DNA from: Candidatus Fimenecus excrementigallinarum
GTDB taxonomy: Bacteria > Bacillota > Clostridia > Oscillospirales > Acutalibacteraceae
Length of the DNA stretch: 64,000 nucleotides
Assembly: GCA_018714805.1 (NCBI GenBank)
Contig: DVMW01000028.1
Location: 32,790 to 96,789 of the forward strand
Direction: 5' to 3'
The notes below the pieces were generated by a model, which did no database searches, was not told the origin of the DNA, and saw nothing but the letters and a program-made list of their open reading frames with translations. Of this stretch, positions 1 through 8,187 are shown one piece after another (position 1 is the stretch's first letter; every line of letters begins with the position of its first letter). A program made the translations under genes and the position numbers.

Positions 1-13
1 AGGGAGGACAACC

Positions 14-1027
14 ATGCTCAAAATTGGTATCATCGGTGCGGGGCGCATCGGCAAGGTGCACCTGGAATCCATCACCTACCACGTTCCGAACGCGACGGTT
101 ACGGCTGTGGCGGACCCGTTTCTGAACGAGGAAACGCGCGCGTACATTGCCGGCTTCGGCGTCGAGAACATCTATACGGACTACCATGCGATTTTAGCGG
201 ACCCGGCGATTGACGCGGTGCTGGTCTGTTCGTCGACGGACACGCACGCCGCCATTTCGGTCGAAGCCATTGAGGCGGGCAAGCACGTGTTCTGCGAAAA
301 GCCCGTCGACCATTCGCTTGCAAAAATCCAGGCGGTTGCCGACGCGCTGGAGCGCCACCCCGGCGTTCAGTTCCAGGTGGGCTTCAACCGCCGCTTCGAC
401 CACAACTTCGCCGCCGTGCGCAAGGCGTACGACGACGGCAAAATCGGCGAGGCGCACATCCTGAAAATCACCTCGCGCGACCCGGAGCCGCCGAACCCGG
501 CGTACATCAAGGTCTCGGGCGGCATTTTCCTGGATATGACCATCCATGATTTCGACATGGCGTGCTTTTTGACGAACAGCGACGTCGAGGAGGTCTACGT
601 GAACGCCGCGGTCCTGGTGGACCCCGCCATCGGCGAGCAGGGCGACGTGGACACCGCAATCATTTCGATGAAAATGGCGAACGGCGCTTTGGCGGTCATC
701 GACAATTCCCGCCGCGCCGCCTACGGCTACGACCAGCGCGCCGAGCTGTTCGGCTCGAAGGGCATGGTCGCGACGTCGAACGACACGCTATCCTCCGCCG
801 TCCTTTCCAACGCGGCGGGCGTAACGGGTGAAAAGCCGCTGTTTTTCTTCCTGGAGCGCTACATGGGCTCGTTCTCGGAGGAAATGCGGCAGTTCGTCGC
901 CGCGTGCGAAAACGGAACGCCGGTGCCCGTCGGCATTCACGCCGGCTTCCAGTCGGTGCAGATTGCGCTGGCCGCAAAAAAGAGCGTCGCCGAGCACCGC
1001 CCGGTGAAGCTGTCCGAAATTCAATAA
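14..1027 (+). CDS. iolG: Inositol 2-dehydrogenase / Gfo-Idh-MocA family oxidoreductase
   Basis: A 337-residue NAD-dependent sugar dehydrogenase. The N-terminal Rossmann fold has the GIIGAGRIGKVH dinucleotide loop at residues 5-16. The Gfo/Idh/MocA signature EKPVD, whose lysine is catalytic in the family, lies near residue 96, and the C-terminal alpha/beta substrate domain contains GGIFLDMTIHDFDMA with the family histidine near residue 178. It most resembles IolG, which oxidises myo-inositol to scyllo-inosose, but other polyol substrates cannot be excluded because no other iol gene is visible. AGGGAGGA at the window start is the ribosome-binding site, so the gene is complete. It is followed by a strong terminator. 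Confidence 0.8.
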   Translation: MLKIGIIGAGRIGKVHLESITYHVPNATVTAVADPFLNEETRAYIAGFGVENIYTDYHAILADPAIDAVLVCSSTDTHAAISVEAIEAGKHVFCEKPVDHSLAKIQAVADALERHPGVQFQVGFNRRFDHNFAAVRKAYDDGKIGEAHILKITSRDPEPPNPAYIKVSGGIFLDMTIHDFDMACFLTNSDVEEVYVNAAVLVDPAIGEQGDVDTAIISMKMANGALAVIDNSRRAAYGYDQRAELFGSKGMVATSNDTLSSAVLSNAAGVTGEKPLFFFLERYMGSFSEEMRQFVAACENGTPVPVGIHAGFQSVQIALAAKKSVAEHRPVKLSEIQ

Positions 1028-1041
1028 TCGGTTTTCCGTCC

Positions 1042-1077
1042 AACAGCTCCACGGCAGAACCGTGGGGCTGTTTTTTT
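1042..1077 (+). terminator. Rho-independent terminator after iolG
   Basis: A 13-bp stem (AACAGCTCCACGG paired with CCGTGGGGCTGTT, one G-T pair) has a 5-nt loop and a run of seven T. Confidence 0.85.
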
Positions 1078-1148
1078 CTATTTCCCGGACGAAATGCATA
1101 TTTTTGTGGAAAAAGATGCAAAAAACACGGTGAACCGCCGTTCACCAC

Positions 1149-1177
1149 TTGATTTTGCATGAAAAATGCAATATGAT
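1149..1177 (+). promoter_or_regulatory. SigA-type promoter for the M28 peptidase gene
   Basis: TTGATT at 1149-1154 and TATGAT at 1172-1177 are separated by 17 bp, about 75 bp upstream of the start codon. Confidence 0.6.
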
Positions 1178-1253
1178 AAAAGCACTTGGTTCTAAATCGC
1201 ACCGAAACCGCCGGAAACGGTCCGGCGGGCCTCGGCGCGCATGGGAGGAAAGC

Positions 1254-2591
1254 ATGAAAGAAGAAAACAGAAAGTATGTCGAAGCCGCGTTTGACATTGT
1301 GGAGCACGCGGCGCATGAGATTGGCTCGCGCCTGCCCGGGTCCGAGGGCGAGCGCAAATACGCAGCCTATATGGGCGACAAGCTGCGCGAAATCGGCATT
1401 ACGCCCGTCAAAGAGGAATTTGCCGTTTCGCCGCGCGCGTCCATCGGCGGCATTCCGTATGCCGGCTGGTTCGGCCTTATTTTAAGCGGGCTTGTGTATT
1501 TTGCGCTGGGCAACAGCTACCTGTGGTACGGCATGGCGCTTGCGGGCATTTGCTGCCTTGTGTGGCTTGTGTGCAGCGTGTTCCTTTACAAGCCCTGGTT
1601 CGACAAGTTTTTCCACCAGAAGATTTCGCAGAATACATACGGCGCGCTGACGCCCGAGGACGGGCAGTACGACTACACCATCATCCTGTCCGGCCATACG
1701 GACACAAGCTGGAACTGGCGCCATTCCGAGGCGGGCTACAAATACCGCGACAAGCCGATTTTGGGCATCCTTGCAACCTACGGCAAGGTCGGCTTCGGCG
1801 CGGTCTGCGTCATTTTCCTGATTGTGACCTCGATTGCCATGGCGGTTATTCTGACGGGCGCCACCTTCGGCGCGATGTGGGCAATGGAGCTTGCGTATTC
1901 CGCGTCCTTCCAGTATTTCCAGATAGCGCTGCGCTTTTTGCCGCTTGTGACGGCCGTTGGCAGCTGCTTTGTTCTCCGCTGGAACGACCCGCGCGAGGAA
2001 AACGCTTCCCGCGGGGCGATGGACAACGCGACGGGCTGCGCCTTAAGCTATGCGGTGCTGAAGTATTTCAAGGAAAATCCCGATAAAATGCCGAAGAACT
2101 GCCGCATCATCGACCTCAACTGCGGCTCGGAGGAGGCGGGGCTTCGCGGCTCGATGGCGTTTGCCGACGAGCACAGGCACGACGACCTTTTGAAAAACGC
2201 CTGGAACATCAACATCGACTCCGTTGCGGATAAGGAGTATTTCGAGGTCGTCATTCAGGACGACTGGCAGTTTACCCGCTTTGACACGGACCTCGAAAAG
2301 ATGTTCAAGGCCACGTTCCAGGAGCTCGGCGTCCAAAGCAAGACCGGCGGCTGCATCCACAACCCCGTCGGCGGCTGCGACAGCACGCCGATGACGAAGG
2401 CCGGCGTCAAATCCGTCACCTTTGCGGCGCAGAACCCGGTGCTGACGCACTACTACCACACCTGGCGCGATATGCCCGCCCGTTTTGAGCTGGAAACTGT
2501 CGGCGACGGCTTCGACGTCGTGCTGGGCGTGATTGAAAAAATAGCCGCGTTCCAGGAGCAAAACGGCTACAACGGCCCGCAGAAAAAGTAA
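1254..2591 (+). CDS. M28-family metallopeptidase with membrane segments
   Basis: A 445-residue protein. The start chosen is the ATG at 1254 after GGGAGGAAAGC; the frame stays open upstream to 1149 but has no ribosome-binding site there. Zinc-aminopeptidase landmarks in order are SGHTDTSW (HxD), GAMDNATGC (bridging Asp), EEAGLRGS (catalytic Glu pair) and the late His in THYYHTW. Unlike a plain soluble M28 enzyme it carries two hydrophobic hairpins, about residues 75-125 and 185-245, inserted around the catalytic core, so it is probably a membrane-anchored aminopeptidase. The substrate is unknown. It stands alone between its own promoter and a terminator. Confidence 0.8.
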   Translation: MKEENRKYVEAAFDIVEHAAHEIGSRLPGSEGERKYAAYMGDKLREIGITPVKEEFAVSPRASIGGIPYAGWFGLILSGLVYFALGNSYLWYGMALAGICCLVWLVCSVFLYKPWFDKFFHQKISQNTYGALTPEDGQYDYTIILSGHTDTSWNWRHSEAGYKYRDKPILGILATYGKVGFGAVCVIFLIVTSIAMAVILTGATFGAMWAMELAYSASFQYFQIALRFLPLVTAVGSCFVLRWNDPREENASRGAMDNATGCALSYAVLKYFKENPDKMPKNCRIIDLNCGSEEAGLRGSMAFADEHRHDDLLKNAWNINIDSVADKEYFEVVIQDDWQFTRFDTDLEKMFKATFQELGVQSKTGGCIHNPVGGCDSTPMTKAGVKSVTFAAQNPVLTHYYHTWRDMPARFELETVGDGFDVVLGVIEKIAAFQEQNGYNGPQKK

Positions 2592-2604
2592 ATCCGAACG
2601 ATGC

Positions 2605-2643
2605 AAAAAAAGCGTCCCCTTCCGCCGGAAGGGGACGCTTTTT
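2605..2643. terminator. Bidirectional terminator between convergent genes
   Basis: A near-perfect 17-18 bp stem (AAAAAGCGTCCCCTTCC and its complement) is flanked by A5 and T5, so it can work on both strands for the peptidase gene and nagA. Confidence 0.9.
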
Positions 2644-2692
2644 GCTTCAAATTTTACCGCCCGAAGCAGGGAAGCGAACAAGCTGAACAGCT

Positions 2693-3853
2693 TTACACAA
2701 CCCGCTTGCCGCTGACGAACACGGCTTGCATCTCCACGTCTTCGTTGAACAGCAAAAGGTCCGCGTCGTACCCCTTGGCGATTTTCCCGGTGTGGTCGTC
2801 CACGCCGACGACCCGCGCGGGTGTAAGGCTCGCCATCTTTACACAGTCGCAAAGCGGCAGGCGCAGCTTTGTGTACAAATTGCGCACCAGCCGGTCGCAG
2901 GTTGCCACAGACCCCGCCAGGCACGAACGGTCGGCCAGCAGCATGACGCCGTCGGAATAGACGACCGCCATGCCGTTTTCCTGTACAAATTCCTCGCCCT
3001 CGCGCATTTCGGTTGCGGCAAATTCCAGCCCGTCGGTGATGAGGTACATTTTGTCCGGGCCCTTGCATTTGTAAATGAGGCGCAGCACGCCCTCGGGCTG
3101 GTGGCGCAGGTCGGCGATAACCTGCGTGGTTACCGCGTCGTTGACGAGCGCCGCCTCCACCGTTCCCGCGTGGCGGAACACCCCGACCTTATGGCAGGAG
3201 GTGCAGGCGTTGTAGAGATGCGTCACGTCCGAATACCCGTGCGCAAACGCCTTTTGCGCCAAGTCGTAATCCGCCGTGGAGTGCGCCACGGACGCCACCG
3301 CGCCGTGCTTGCGGATAAGCGCCCCGAGCGCCATGCCGCCCTTCGTCTCGGGCGCCGCGCCGACGATTTTGATGCCGTCCCAGTAAGAGAGCAAATCCTC
3401 GCAGTCCCATTCGTCGGGCACAAGGATGTTTTCGGGGCTTTGCGCGCCGCACATATCGGGCGACAAAAACGGCCCCTCCAAATGCACGCCGAGAATATGG
3501 ACGTTGTCCGTCGCGCTTTGCGCTTCGCGAATGCCGTCCATCGCGGTTTTCAGCTGCGCAATGGGCGCGGCGAGCGTCGTCGGCAGGATAGAGGTCGTCC
3601 CGCAGCGCGCGTGCGCCTCGCACATCTGCACGACCGCGTCTCTGCCGCCCATGGCGGAATACCCGCCGCCGCCGTGTACGTGCAGGTCGATAAAGCCCGG
3701 CGAAAGGTACTGCCCGCCGCCGTCGAGCACCTCGGCGTCCCCGGGGCAGGGGACGTGCGCGCCGACCTCGGCGATTTTGCCGTCCTTCACCAGAACCTCC
3801 CCGGGAAAAATCTCGCTTTCGCCGATGATTTGAACATTTTTTATGTACAGCAT
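2693..3853 (-). CDS. nagA: N-acetylglucosamine-6-phosphate deacetylase
   Basis: A 386-residue amidohydrolase that converts GlcNAc-6-P to GlcN-6-P in amino-sugar catabolism and wall recycling. It has FIDLHVHGGGG (metal His pair near residues 58-60), HLEGPF (metal Glu), VAHSTADYD, HLYNAC and the catalytic Asp in LITDGLEFAA near residue 270; length fits the family. AAAGGAG lies upstream of the ATG. It is the second gene of a minus-strand pair, 16 bp after the phosphoesterase gene. nagB is not next to it. Confidence 0.92.
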   Translation of the reverse strand: MLYIKNVQIIGESEIFPGEVLVKDGKIAEVGAHVPCPGDAEVLDGGGQYLSPGFIDLHVHGGGGYSAMGGRDAVVQMCEAHARCGTTSILPTTLAAPIAQLKTAMDGIREAQSATDNVHILGVHLEGPFLSPDMCGAQSPENILVPDEWDCEDLLSYWDGIKIVGAAPETKGGMALGALIRKHGAVASVAHSTADYDLAQKAFAHGYSDVTHLYNACTSCHKVGVFRHAGTVEAALVNDAVTTQVIADLRHQPEGVLRLIYKCKGPDKMYLITDGLEFAATEMREGEEFVQENGMAVVYSDGVMLLADRSCLAGSVATCDRLVRNLYTKLRLPLCDCVKMASLTPARVVGVDDHTGKIAKGYDADLLLFNEDVEMQAVFVSGKRVV

Positions 3854-3869
3854 CGTTCTGCTCCTTTCG

Positions 3870-4343
3870 TCACGTCAATTTTGCCGTTATGCACAGAATC
3901 TCGCCCGCGTTTGTGATGTCCACCATCCCGTAATCGCCCGCATGGATGCTTCCGGGGCACAGGTAGTGCACGCCGTTTTGATATGCCGTGCGCGGGACGT
4001 GCGTGTGGCCGTACAGCACAAGGTCTGCCCGCCTTTTTTCGGCTTCCTCCTCCAGCATCGCAAAGCCGTGCTTGACAAAGCGCGTGTGCCCGTGCAGCGC
4101 GAAAATACGCTTACCGCCTAAGAGGACCAGTTCTTCCTTCGGCAGGAGCGAGTAAAGGTCGCAGTTCCCCGCCAGCGCCGTGACCTTTTTGTCGGTGAGC
4201 AGCGCCTGCACGCCGGGAGAAAGAAAATCCTCCTCCCCGTCGCCGAGGAAAAAGACCGCGTCCGCCTCCCGGTGCAGGCGCAGCGCGCGTACCAGCGCAA
4301 AATAGTCGCGGTGCGAGTCGGAAAGCACAAGCAGCCGAAGCAT
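3870..4343 (-). CDS. YfcE/MJ0936-type metallophosphoesterase
   Basis: A 157-residue calcineurin-like phosphodiesterase of the small YfcE class. Metal-binding motifs in order are LSDSHRD at residues 7-13, FLGDGEED near 32, GNCD near 60, HGH near 85 and GHTHVPR near 117. The protein is probably cytoplasmic and the natural substrate is not known from sequence. AAAGGAGGACGCGT precedes the ATG. It is the first gene of the operon with nagA and divergent from the three small genes to its right. Confidence 0.85.
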   Translation of the reverse strand: MLRLLVLSDSHRDYFALVRALRLHREADAVFFLGDGEEDFLSPGVQALLTDKKVTALAGNCDLYSLLPKEELVLLGGKRIFALHGHTRFVKHGFAMLEEEAEKRRADLVLYGHTHVPRTAYQNGVHYLCPGSIHAGDYGMVDITNAGEILCITAKLT

Positions 4344-4407
4344 ACGCGTCCTCCTTTCGGCATATGTATCCTACTGTTCAGTATACCAAAACAGCGAGGT
4401 GTTTGCA

Positions 4408-4641
4408 ATGCAGGAACCGGGATTTTTGGACAAAATGATTGGGGAGCTTAAAACGAAGGGGACGCGCAGGGAGGCGGAGGATTATCTGATGCAGCAGCTA
4501 AGCCCCGCCCAGTCGCAAAAGCTTAAAGAGGTGCTGTCCGACGAAAACGCCGCGCGCGCCATGCTGCAAACGCCGCAGGCGCAAAGCCTTTTGCGCAAGC
4601 TTATGGGGGAGGCCGACGATGGACGCGAACAGCATCCGTGA
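4408..4641 (+). CDS. Small conserved hypothetical protein (unknown 1)
   Basis: A 77-residue, largely helical acidic/basic protein that I do not recognise. The start is the ATG at 4408 after GCGAGGTG; a GTG at 4399 in the same frame overlaps that ribosome-binding site and is less likely. No membrane segment or cysteine is present. It heads a tight three-gene set: its last 23 bases overlap the next gene, suggesting translational coupling. Confidence 0.65.
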   Translation: MQEPGFLDKMIGELKTKGTRREAEDYLMQQLSPAQSQKLKEVLSDENAARAMLQTPQAQSLLRKLMGEADDGREQHP

Positions 4642-4963
4642 TTTGCTCGCCGGTATCAGCCCCGAGGAGCTTGAACGCCTCAAGGGCGTGGCGCAGAGTC
4701 TGCTGCAAAACGGCGCAGCCCCCGCGTCCGCCGGCGGGCAGCCGAAGAACGAGGGCGGGGGCGGCGTTGCGGGGGTATTCGGCGACGACGTTACGAAGGC
4801 GCTGGCGGCGGTGGCGGGGCAGCTGGGGCGCGAGGACGAGCGCACGCGGTTTTTGGAGGCGCTCATGCCGCTGCTGTCCGAAACGCGGCGGCAGCGCGCG
4901 AAGGAGGCGGCGCAGTTTTTGCGGCTGATGGATGCGCTTCCGCTTTTGAAAGGACTGCTTTGA
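4619..4963 (+). CDS. Small conserved hypothetical protein (unknown 2)
   Basis: A 114-residue protein with an N-terminal helix, a Gly/Ala-rich linker (about residues 34-52) and a C-terminal Arg/Glu/Ala helical region ending in LLKGLL. It has no signal peptide and no family I recognise. It starts inside the end of the previous gene and stops 1 bp before the next, so the three are surely co-transcribed. Confidence 0.65.
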   Translation: MDANSIRDLLAGISPEELERLKGVAQSLLQNGAAPASAGGQPKNEGGGGVAGVFGDDVTKALAAVAGQLGREDERTRFLEALMPLLSETRRQRAKEAAQFLRLMDALPLLKGLL

Positions 4964-4964
4964 T

Positions 4965-5381
4965 ATGGCGGACTATACCTACGATGAGCTGCGGCAAATG
5001 CAGGAAAAAGCGCTCGAACGCGTGCAGCGGATGCAGCAGCGCGCGCGGCAGTATGTCGACGATTCGCCGCCCGCGCCGCCCGCGCCGAAGCCCCGGCAGC
5101 CCGCCGCGCCGCAGCTGCCGGAAAAACCGAAGCCCGGGCGCATCAAAATGCCGCTGAACCTCCCCGAGGACCGCGACCTGGTTTACCCGAGCTTCCGGGA
5201 GGTCTTTTCTGCACAGACACAGCAGGCGAAGGCGCAGTCGGCGCAGAAAACCAAGGCGAACCTGCTCGACGAGGTGCTCAAAGAGCCGGATGAGGCCATG
5301 CTGTTTTCGCTGCTGCTGCTTTTGCGGGCGGAGGGCGCGGATGAAGCGCTGCTTTTGGCGCTTTTGTATATCATGCGCTGA
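4965..5381 (+). CDS. Proline-rich small hypothetical protein (unknown 3)
   Basis: A 138-residue protein with an N-terminal coiled-coil-like segment (residues 1-28), a Pro/Ala/Lys linker (about 31-62) and a C-terminal helix-rich domain ending in two Leu-rich helices. No known domain is recognised. It is the last member of the overlapping trio. A weak hairpin (GCGCGAG with CTCGCGC) lies 10-40 bp downstream. Confidence 0.65.
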   Translation: MADYTYDELRQMQEKALERVQRMQQRARQYVDDSPPAPPAPKPRQPAAPQLPEKPKPGRIKMPLNLPEDRDLVYPSFREVFSAQTQQAKAQSAQKTKANLLDEVLKEPDEAMLFSLLLLLRAEGADEALLLALLYIMR

Positions 5382-5476
5382 AACGTGGACGCGCGAGACC
5401 TTGACGGGGCCTCGCGCGTTGTTTATACTAAAAGGGAAAACGAGACATCCTTTTGCAAGACAAGGCGGGCGGACCC

Positions 5477-7954
5477 ATGGTGGACAAAATTCAGATTCGC
5501 GGCGCGAAGGTACACAATTTAAAGCACATCGACGTGGATATTCCGCTGCAGCGGATTGTCGGCGTCGCCGGCGTGTCCGGCTCCGGCAAATCGTCGCTCG
5601 CGCTCGGCGTGCTGTACGCCGAGGGCTCGCGGCGCTACCTGGAGGCCCTGTCCACCTATACGCGCCGCCGCATGACCCAGGCGTCCAGGGCGGCGGTGGA
5701 CGAGGTGCAGTATGTGCCGGCCGCGCTCGCGCTGCACCAGCGGCCCGCCGTCCCGGGCATTCGCAGCACGTTCGGCACGGGGACGGAGCTGCTCAACAGC
5801 CTGCGCCTTTTGTATTCGCGCGTGGGCGCGCACCTGTGCCCAAACGGACACCGTCTTGCGCCCTCTCTGGCCGTCGCCGCCGGCAAGGCGCTTACCTGCC
5901 CGGAATGCGGAGCAGAATTCTACGCCCCGTCCGCCGAGGAGCTCGCCTTCAATTCCCAGGGCGCGTGCAAGACCTGCTCGGGCACGGGCCGCGTGCGCAC
6001 GGTCGACCTTGCCACGCTTGTGCCCGACGAATCGCTGACCATCGACGAAGGCGCGGTCGCGCCGTGGAACAGCCTGATGTGGTCGCTGATGACCGACGTC
6101 TGCCGGGAAATGGGCGTGCGCACCGACGTCCCGTTTCGCGAGCTGACCGACGCGGAAAAGGAGATTGTCTACCACGGCCCGGCGGTCAAAAAGCATATTT
6201 TTTACAAGGCGAAAAAAACGAACCAGGCCGGGGAACTGGATTTCACCTATTACAACGCCGTCTATACGGTCGAAAACGCCCTTTCCAAGGTCAAGGACGA
6301 AAAGGGCATGAAGCGCGTCGAGAAATTTTTAAAGGAGGCCGTCTGTCCCGACTGCGGCGGCACACGGCTCTCTCTGGCGGCGCGCAGCGCGCAGGTGCGC
6401 GGCATTTCTCTGGATAAGGCGTGCGAAATGCCGCTTTCCGCGCTTGTCGAATGGGTGCAAGGCGTGCCGGCATCCCTTTCCGGCGAGCTGCGCCCGATGG
6501 CGGAAAGCATCTGCGACGCGTTTCTCAATGCCGCGCGCAGGCTTTTGGAGCTGGGGCTCGGGTACCTTTCCCTGGACCGCGCCGCCGAGACGCTCTCGAC
6601 CGGGGAACGCCAGCGTATGCAGCTTGCGCGCGCCGTGCGCAACCGCACCACCGGCGTGCTGTATGTGCTGGACGAACCCTCCATAGGCCTGCACCCCGCG
6701 AACATCGTGGGCCTTGTGGGCGTCATGCGCGACCTTGTCGCGGACGGGAATTCCGTAGTGCTTGTCGACCACGACACGCAGATTTTAAAGGAAGCGGACT
6801 GGCTAATTGAAATGGGCCCCGGGGCGGGCGCGGGCGGCGGCCGGGTCGTGGCGCAGGGGACGGTGCGCGAGGTCGAACAGAACGCCGCGTCGCAGATTGG
6901 GCCGTTCCTGGCCGAAAAAGCGCAGACCCGTATGCGCGCGCGAACCGCGCCGGACGAGCTGTTCTGCCATGGCACGCTGCGCCTTTCGACCGGGCCGCTG
7001 CACACCGTCAAGCCCTTGGAGGTTGCGATTCCCAAGGGCAGGCTGACCGTTGTGACCGGCGTGTCGGGCTCCGGCAAAACGACGCTGGTGCTCGAAAGCC
7101 TTGTCCCGGCGTTCCGGGCGGCCGCTGCCGGGCAGCCGCTGCCGGCGCACGTGCGCGCTGCGGATACGGCGGGGATACGGCACGTCAAGCTTATCGACGC
7201 GACGCCCATCGGCGTCAACGTGCGCTCAACCGTCGCGACCTATGCCGGGGTGCACGACGAGCTGCGCCGCCTGTTTGCAAAGACGGCGGCGGCAAAGGAG
7301 CGGGGCCTGCGCGCGGGAGACTTTTCCTACAATACGGGCGCGCTGCGCTGCCCCGGCTGCGACGGGACGGGCGTGGTGAGTCTGGACGTACAGTTTTTGC
7401 CGGACGTGGATATTCCCTGCCCAGACTGCCGCGGCGCGCGGTATGCGCCGGCGGCGCGGGACGTTTGCCTTGCGAACGAGGCGGGGGAGACGCGCTCCAT
7501 GCCGGCGCTTATGGCGATGGACGTGCAAAGCGCGCTGGCCTTCTGCAAGGGGATGCGGACCGTGGCGCAAAAGCTGCAGGTTCTGTGCAACCTCGGCCTT
7601 GGCTATTTGACGCTCGGCGAACAGACGCCCGGCCTTTCGGGCGGGGAGGCGCAGCGGCTCAAGCTCGCCGGGGAAATCGGCAAATCCCAGACGGACGCGG
7701 TCTTTGTGTTTGACGAGCCCTCCATCGGCCTGCACCCGCTGGACGTGCAGGTGCTTTTGCAGGTGTTTGAAACGCTGCTGCAAAGCGGCGCGACCGTTGT
7801 GGTCATCGAGCATGACCGCGACATCATCGCCAATGCGGACTATTGCATCGATATGGGTCCGGGCGGCGGCGAGGCGGGTGGGCGCATTGTTGCGGCCGGC
7901 ACGCCGGAGGACCTCAAACGCAACCCGAACAGCGTGACGGGCCGGTATCTTTGA
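5477..7954 (+). CDS. UvrA-like ABC ATPase lacking the UvrB-binding domain
   Basis: An 825-residue paralogue of excinuclease subunit A. The start is ATG 5477; the upstream TTG at 5453 is less convincing. It contains two ABC cassettes with Walker [12 protein letters not shown] (near residue 34) and GVSGSGKTTLV, signature motifs LSTGERQRMQLA and [12 protein letters not shown], and CxxC zinc modules (CKTCSGTGR, CPDCGGTRL, CPGCDGTG, CPDCRG). Compared with the canonical UvrA at 48654 it lacks about 110 residues. After the segment equivalent to [12 protein letters not shown] it goes from CPNGH to CPECG in some 20 residues, so the UvrB-interaction domain is missing. Such class II UvrA proteins (Deinococcus UvrA2 type) are linked to DNA-damage or drug tolerance. 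Confidence 0.85.
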   Translation: MVDKIQIRGAKVHNLKHIDVDIPLQRIVGVAGVSGSGKSSLALGVLYAEGSRRYLEALSTYTRRRMTQASRAAVDEVQYVPAALALHQRPAVPGIRSTFGTGTELLNSLRLLYSRVGAHLCPNGHRLAPSLAVAAGKALTCPECGAEFYAPSAEELAFNSQGACKTCSGTGRVRTVDLATLVPDESLTIDEGAVAPWNSLMWSLMTDVCREMGVRTDVPFRELTDAEKEIVYHGPAVKKHIFYKAKKTNQAGELDFTYYNAVYTVENALSKVKDEKGMKRVEKFLKEAVCPDCGGTRLSLAARSAQVRGISLDKACEMPLSALVEWVQGVPASLSGELRPMAESICDAFLNAARRLLELGLGYLSLDRAAETLSTGERQRMQLARAVRNRTTGVLYVLDEPSIGLHPANIVGLVGVMRDLVADGNSVVLVDHDTQILKEADWLIEMGPGAGAGGGRVVAQGTVREVEQNAASQIGPFLAEKAQTRMRARTAPDELFCHGTLRLSTGPLHTVKPLEVAIPKGRLTVVTGVSGSGKTTLVLESLVPAFRAAAAGQPLPAHVRAADTAGIRHVKLIDATPIGVNVRSTVATYAGVHDELRRLFAKTAAAKERGLRAGDFSYNTGALRCPGCDGTGVVSLDVQFLPDVDIPCPDCRGARYAPAARDVCLANEAGETRSMPALMAMDVQSALAFCKGMRTVAQKLQVLCNLGLGYLTLGEQTPGLSGGEAQRLKLAGEIGKSQTDAVFVFDEPSIGLHPLDVQVLLQVFETLLQSGATVVVIEHDRDIIANADYCIDMGPGGGEAGGRIVAAGTPEDLKRNPNSVTGRYL

Positions 7955-7983
7955 GAACCGGTATTTTCGGCGGACAAAAGAAA

Positions 7984-8016
7984 AGGCGGGCAGCTTGTAA
8001 GGCTGCCCGTCTTTTC
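7984..8016. terminator. Terminator between the uvrA paralogue and the spoVA operon
   Basis: The stem GGCGGGCAGC/GGCTGCCCGTC has a short loop, T-rich on the plus side and A-rich on the minus side, so it can serve both convergent genes. Confidence 0.75.
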
Positions 8017-8185
8017 ATCTTTGCGGGAGCGCGGCGGCCGTCTTTTTTGCCAAAAGCGCGCCGCCGGCCTCCCAAACGGTAAAGACAATCATCCCGACTG
8101 TCAAGGCTGTTTTCAGCGCCCACAGGAGCTTGAGCAGCCGTGTGCCGGCCGAGAGCAGCCGTAAATCGCGCAACAGAACGTCCAT
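8015..8185 (-). CDS. Small single-pass membrane protein in the spoVA operon
   Basis: A 56-residue protein starting at the ATG complementary to 8183-8185, preceded by GGAAAGGAGTAACC. One hydrophobic segment (about residues 24-45) lies between basic ends. It starts 2 bp after the spoVAD stop codon, so it is the third gene of the spoVA operon, the place where clostridia usually encode SpoVAE (about 115 residues, several membrane segments). It is too short for SpoVAE and I do not recognise it. Confidence 0.65.
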   Translation of the reverse strand: MDVLLRDLRLLSAGTRLLKLLWALKTALTVGMIVFTVWEAGGALLAKKTAAALPQR

Positions 8186-8187
8186 GG

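Noticed and set aside
2043..3068. A 341-codon minus-strand frame spanning the M28/nagA junction
   Set aside because: It crosses a strong bidirectional terminator and two identified genes.
2726..3916. A 396-codon plus-strand frame opposite nagA
   Set aside because: NagA on the minus strand has all catalytic motifs and a ribosome-binding site; the opposite frame has neither.
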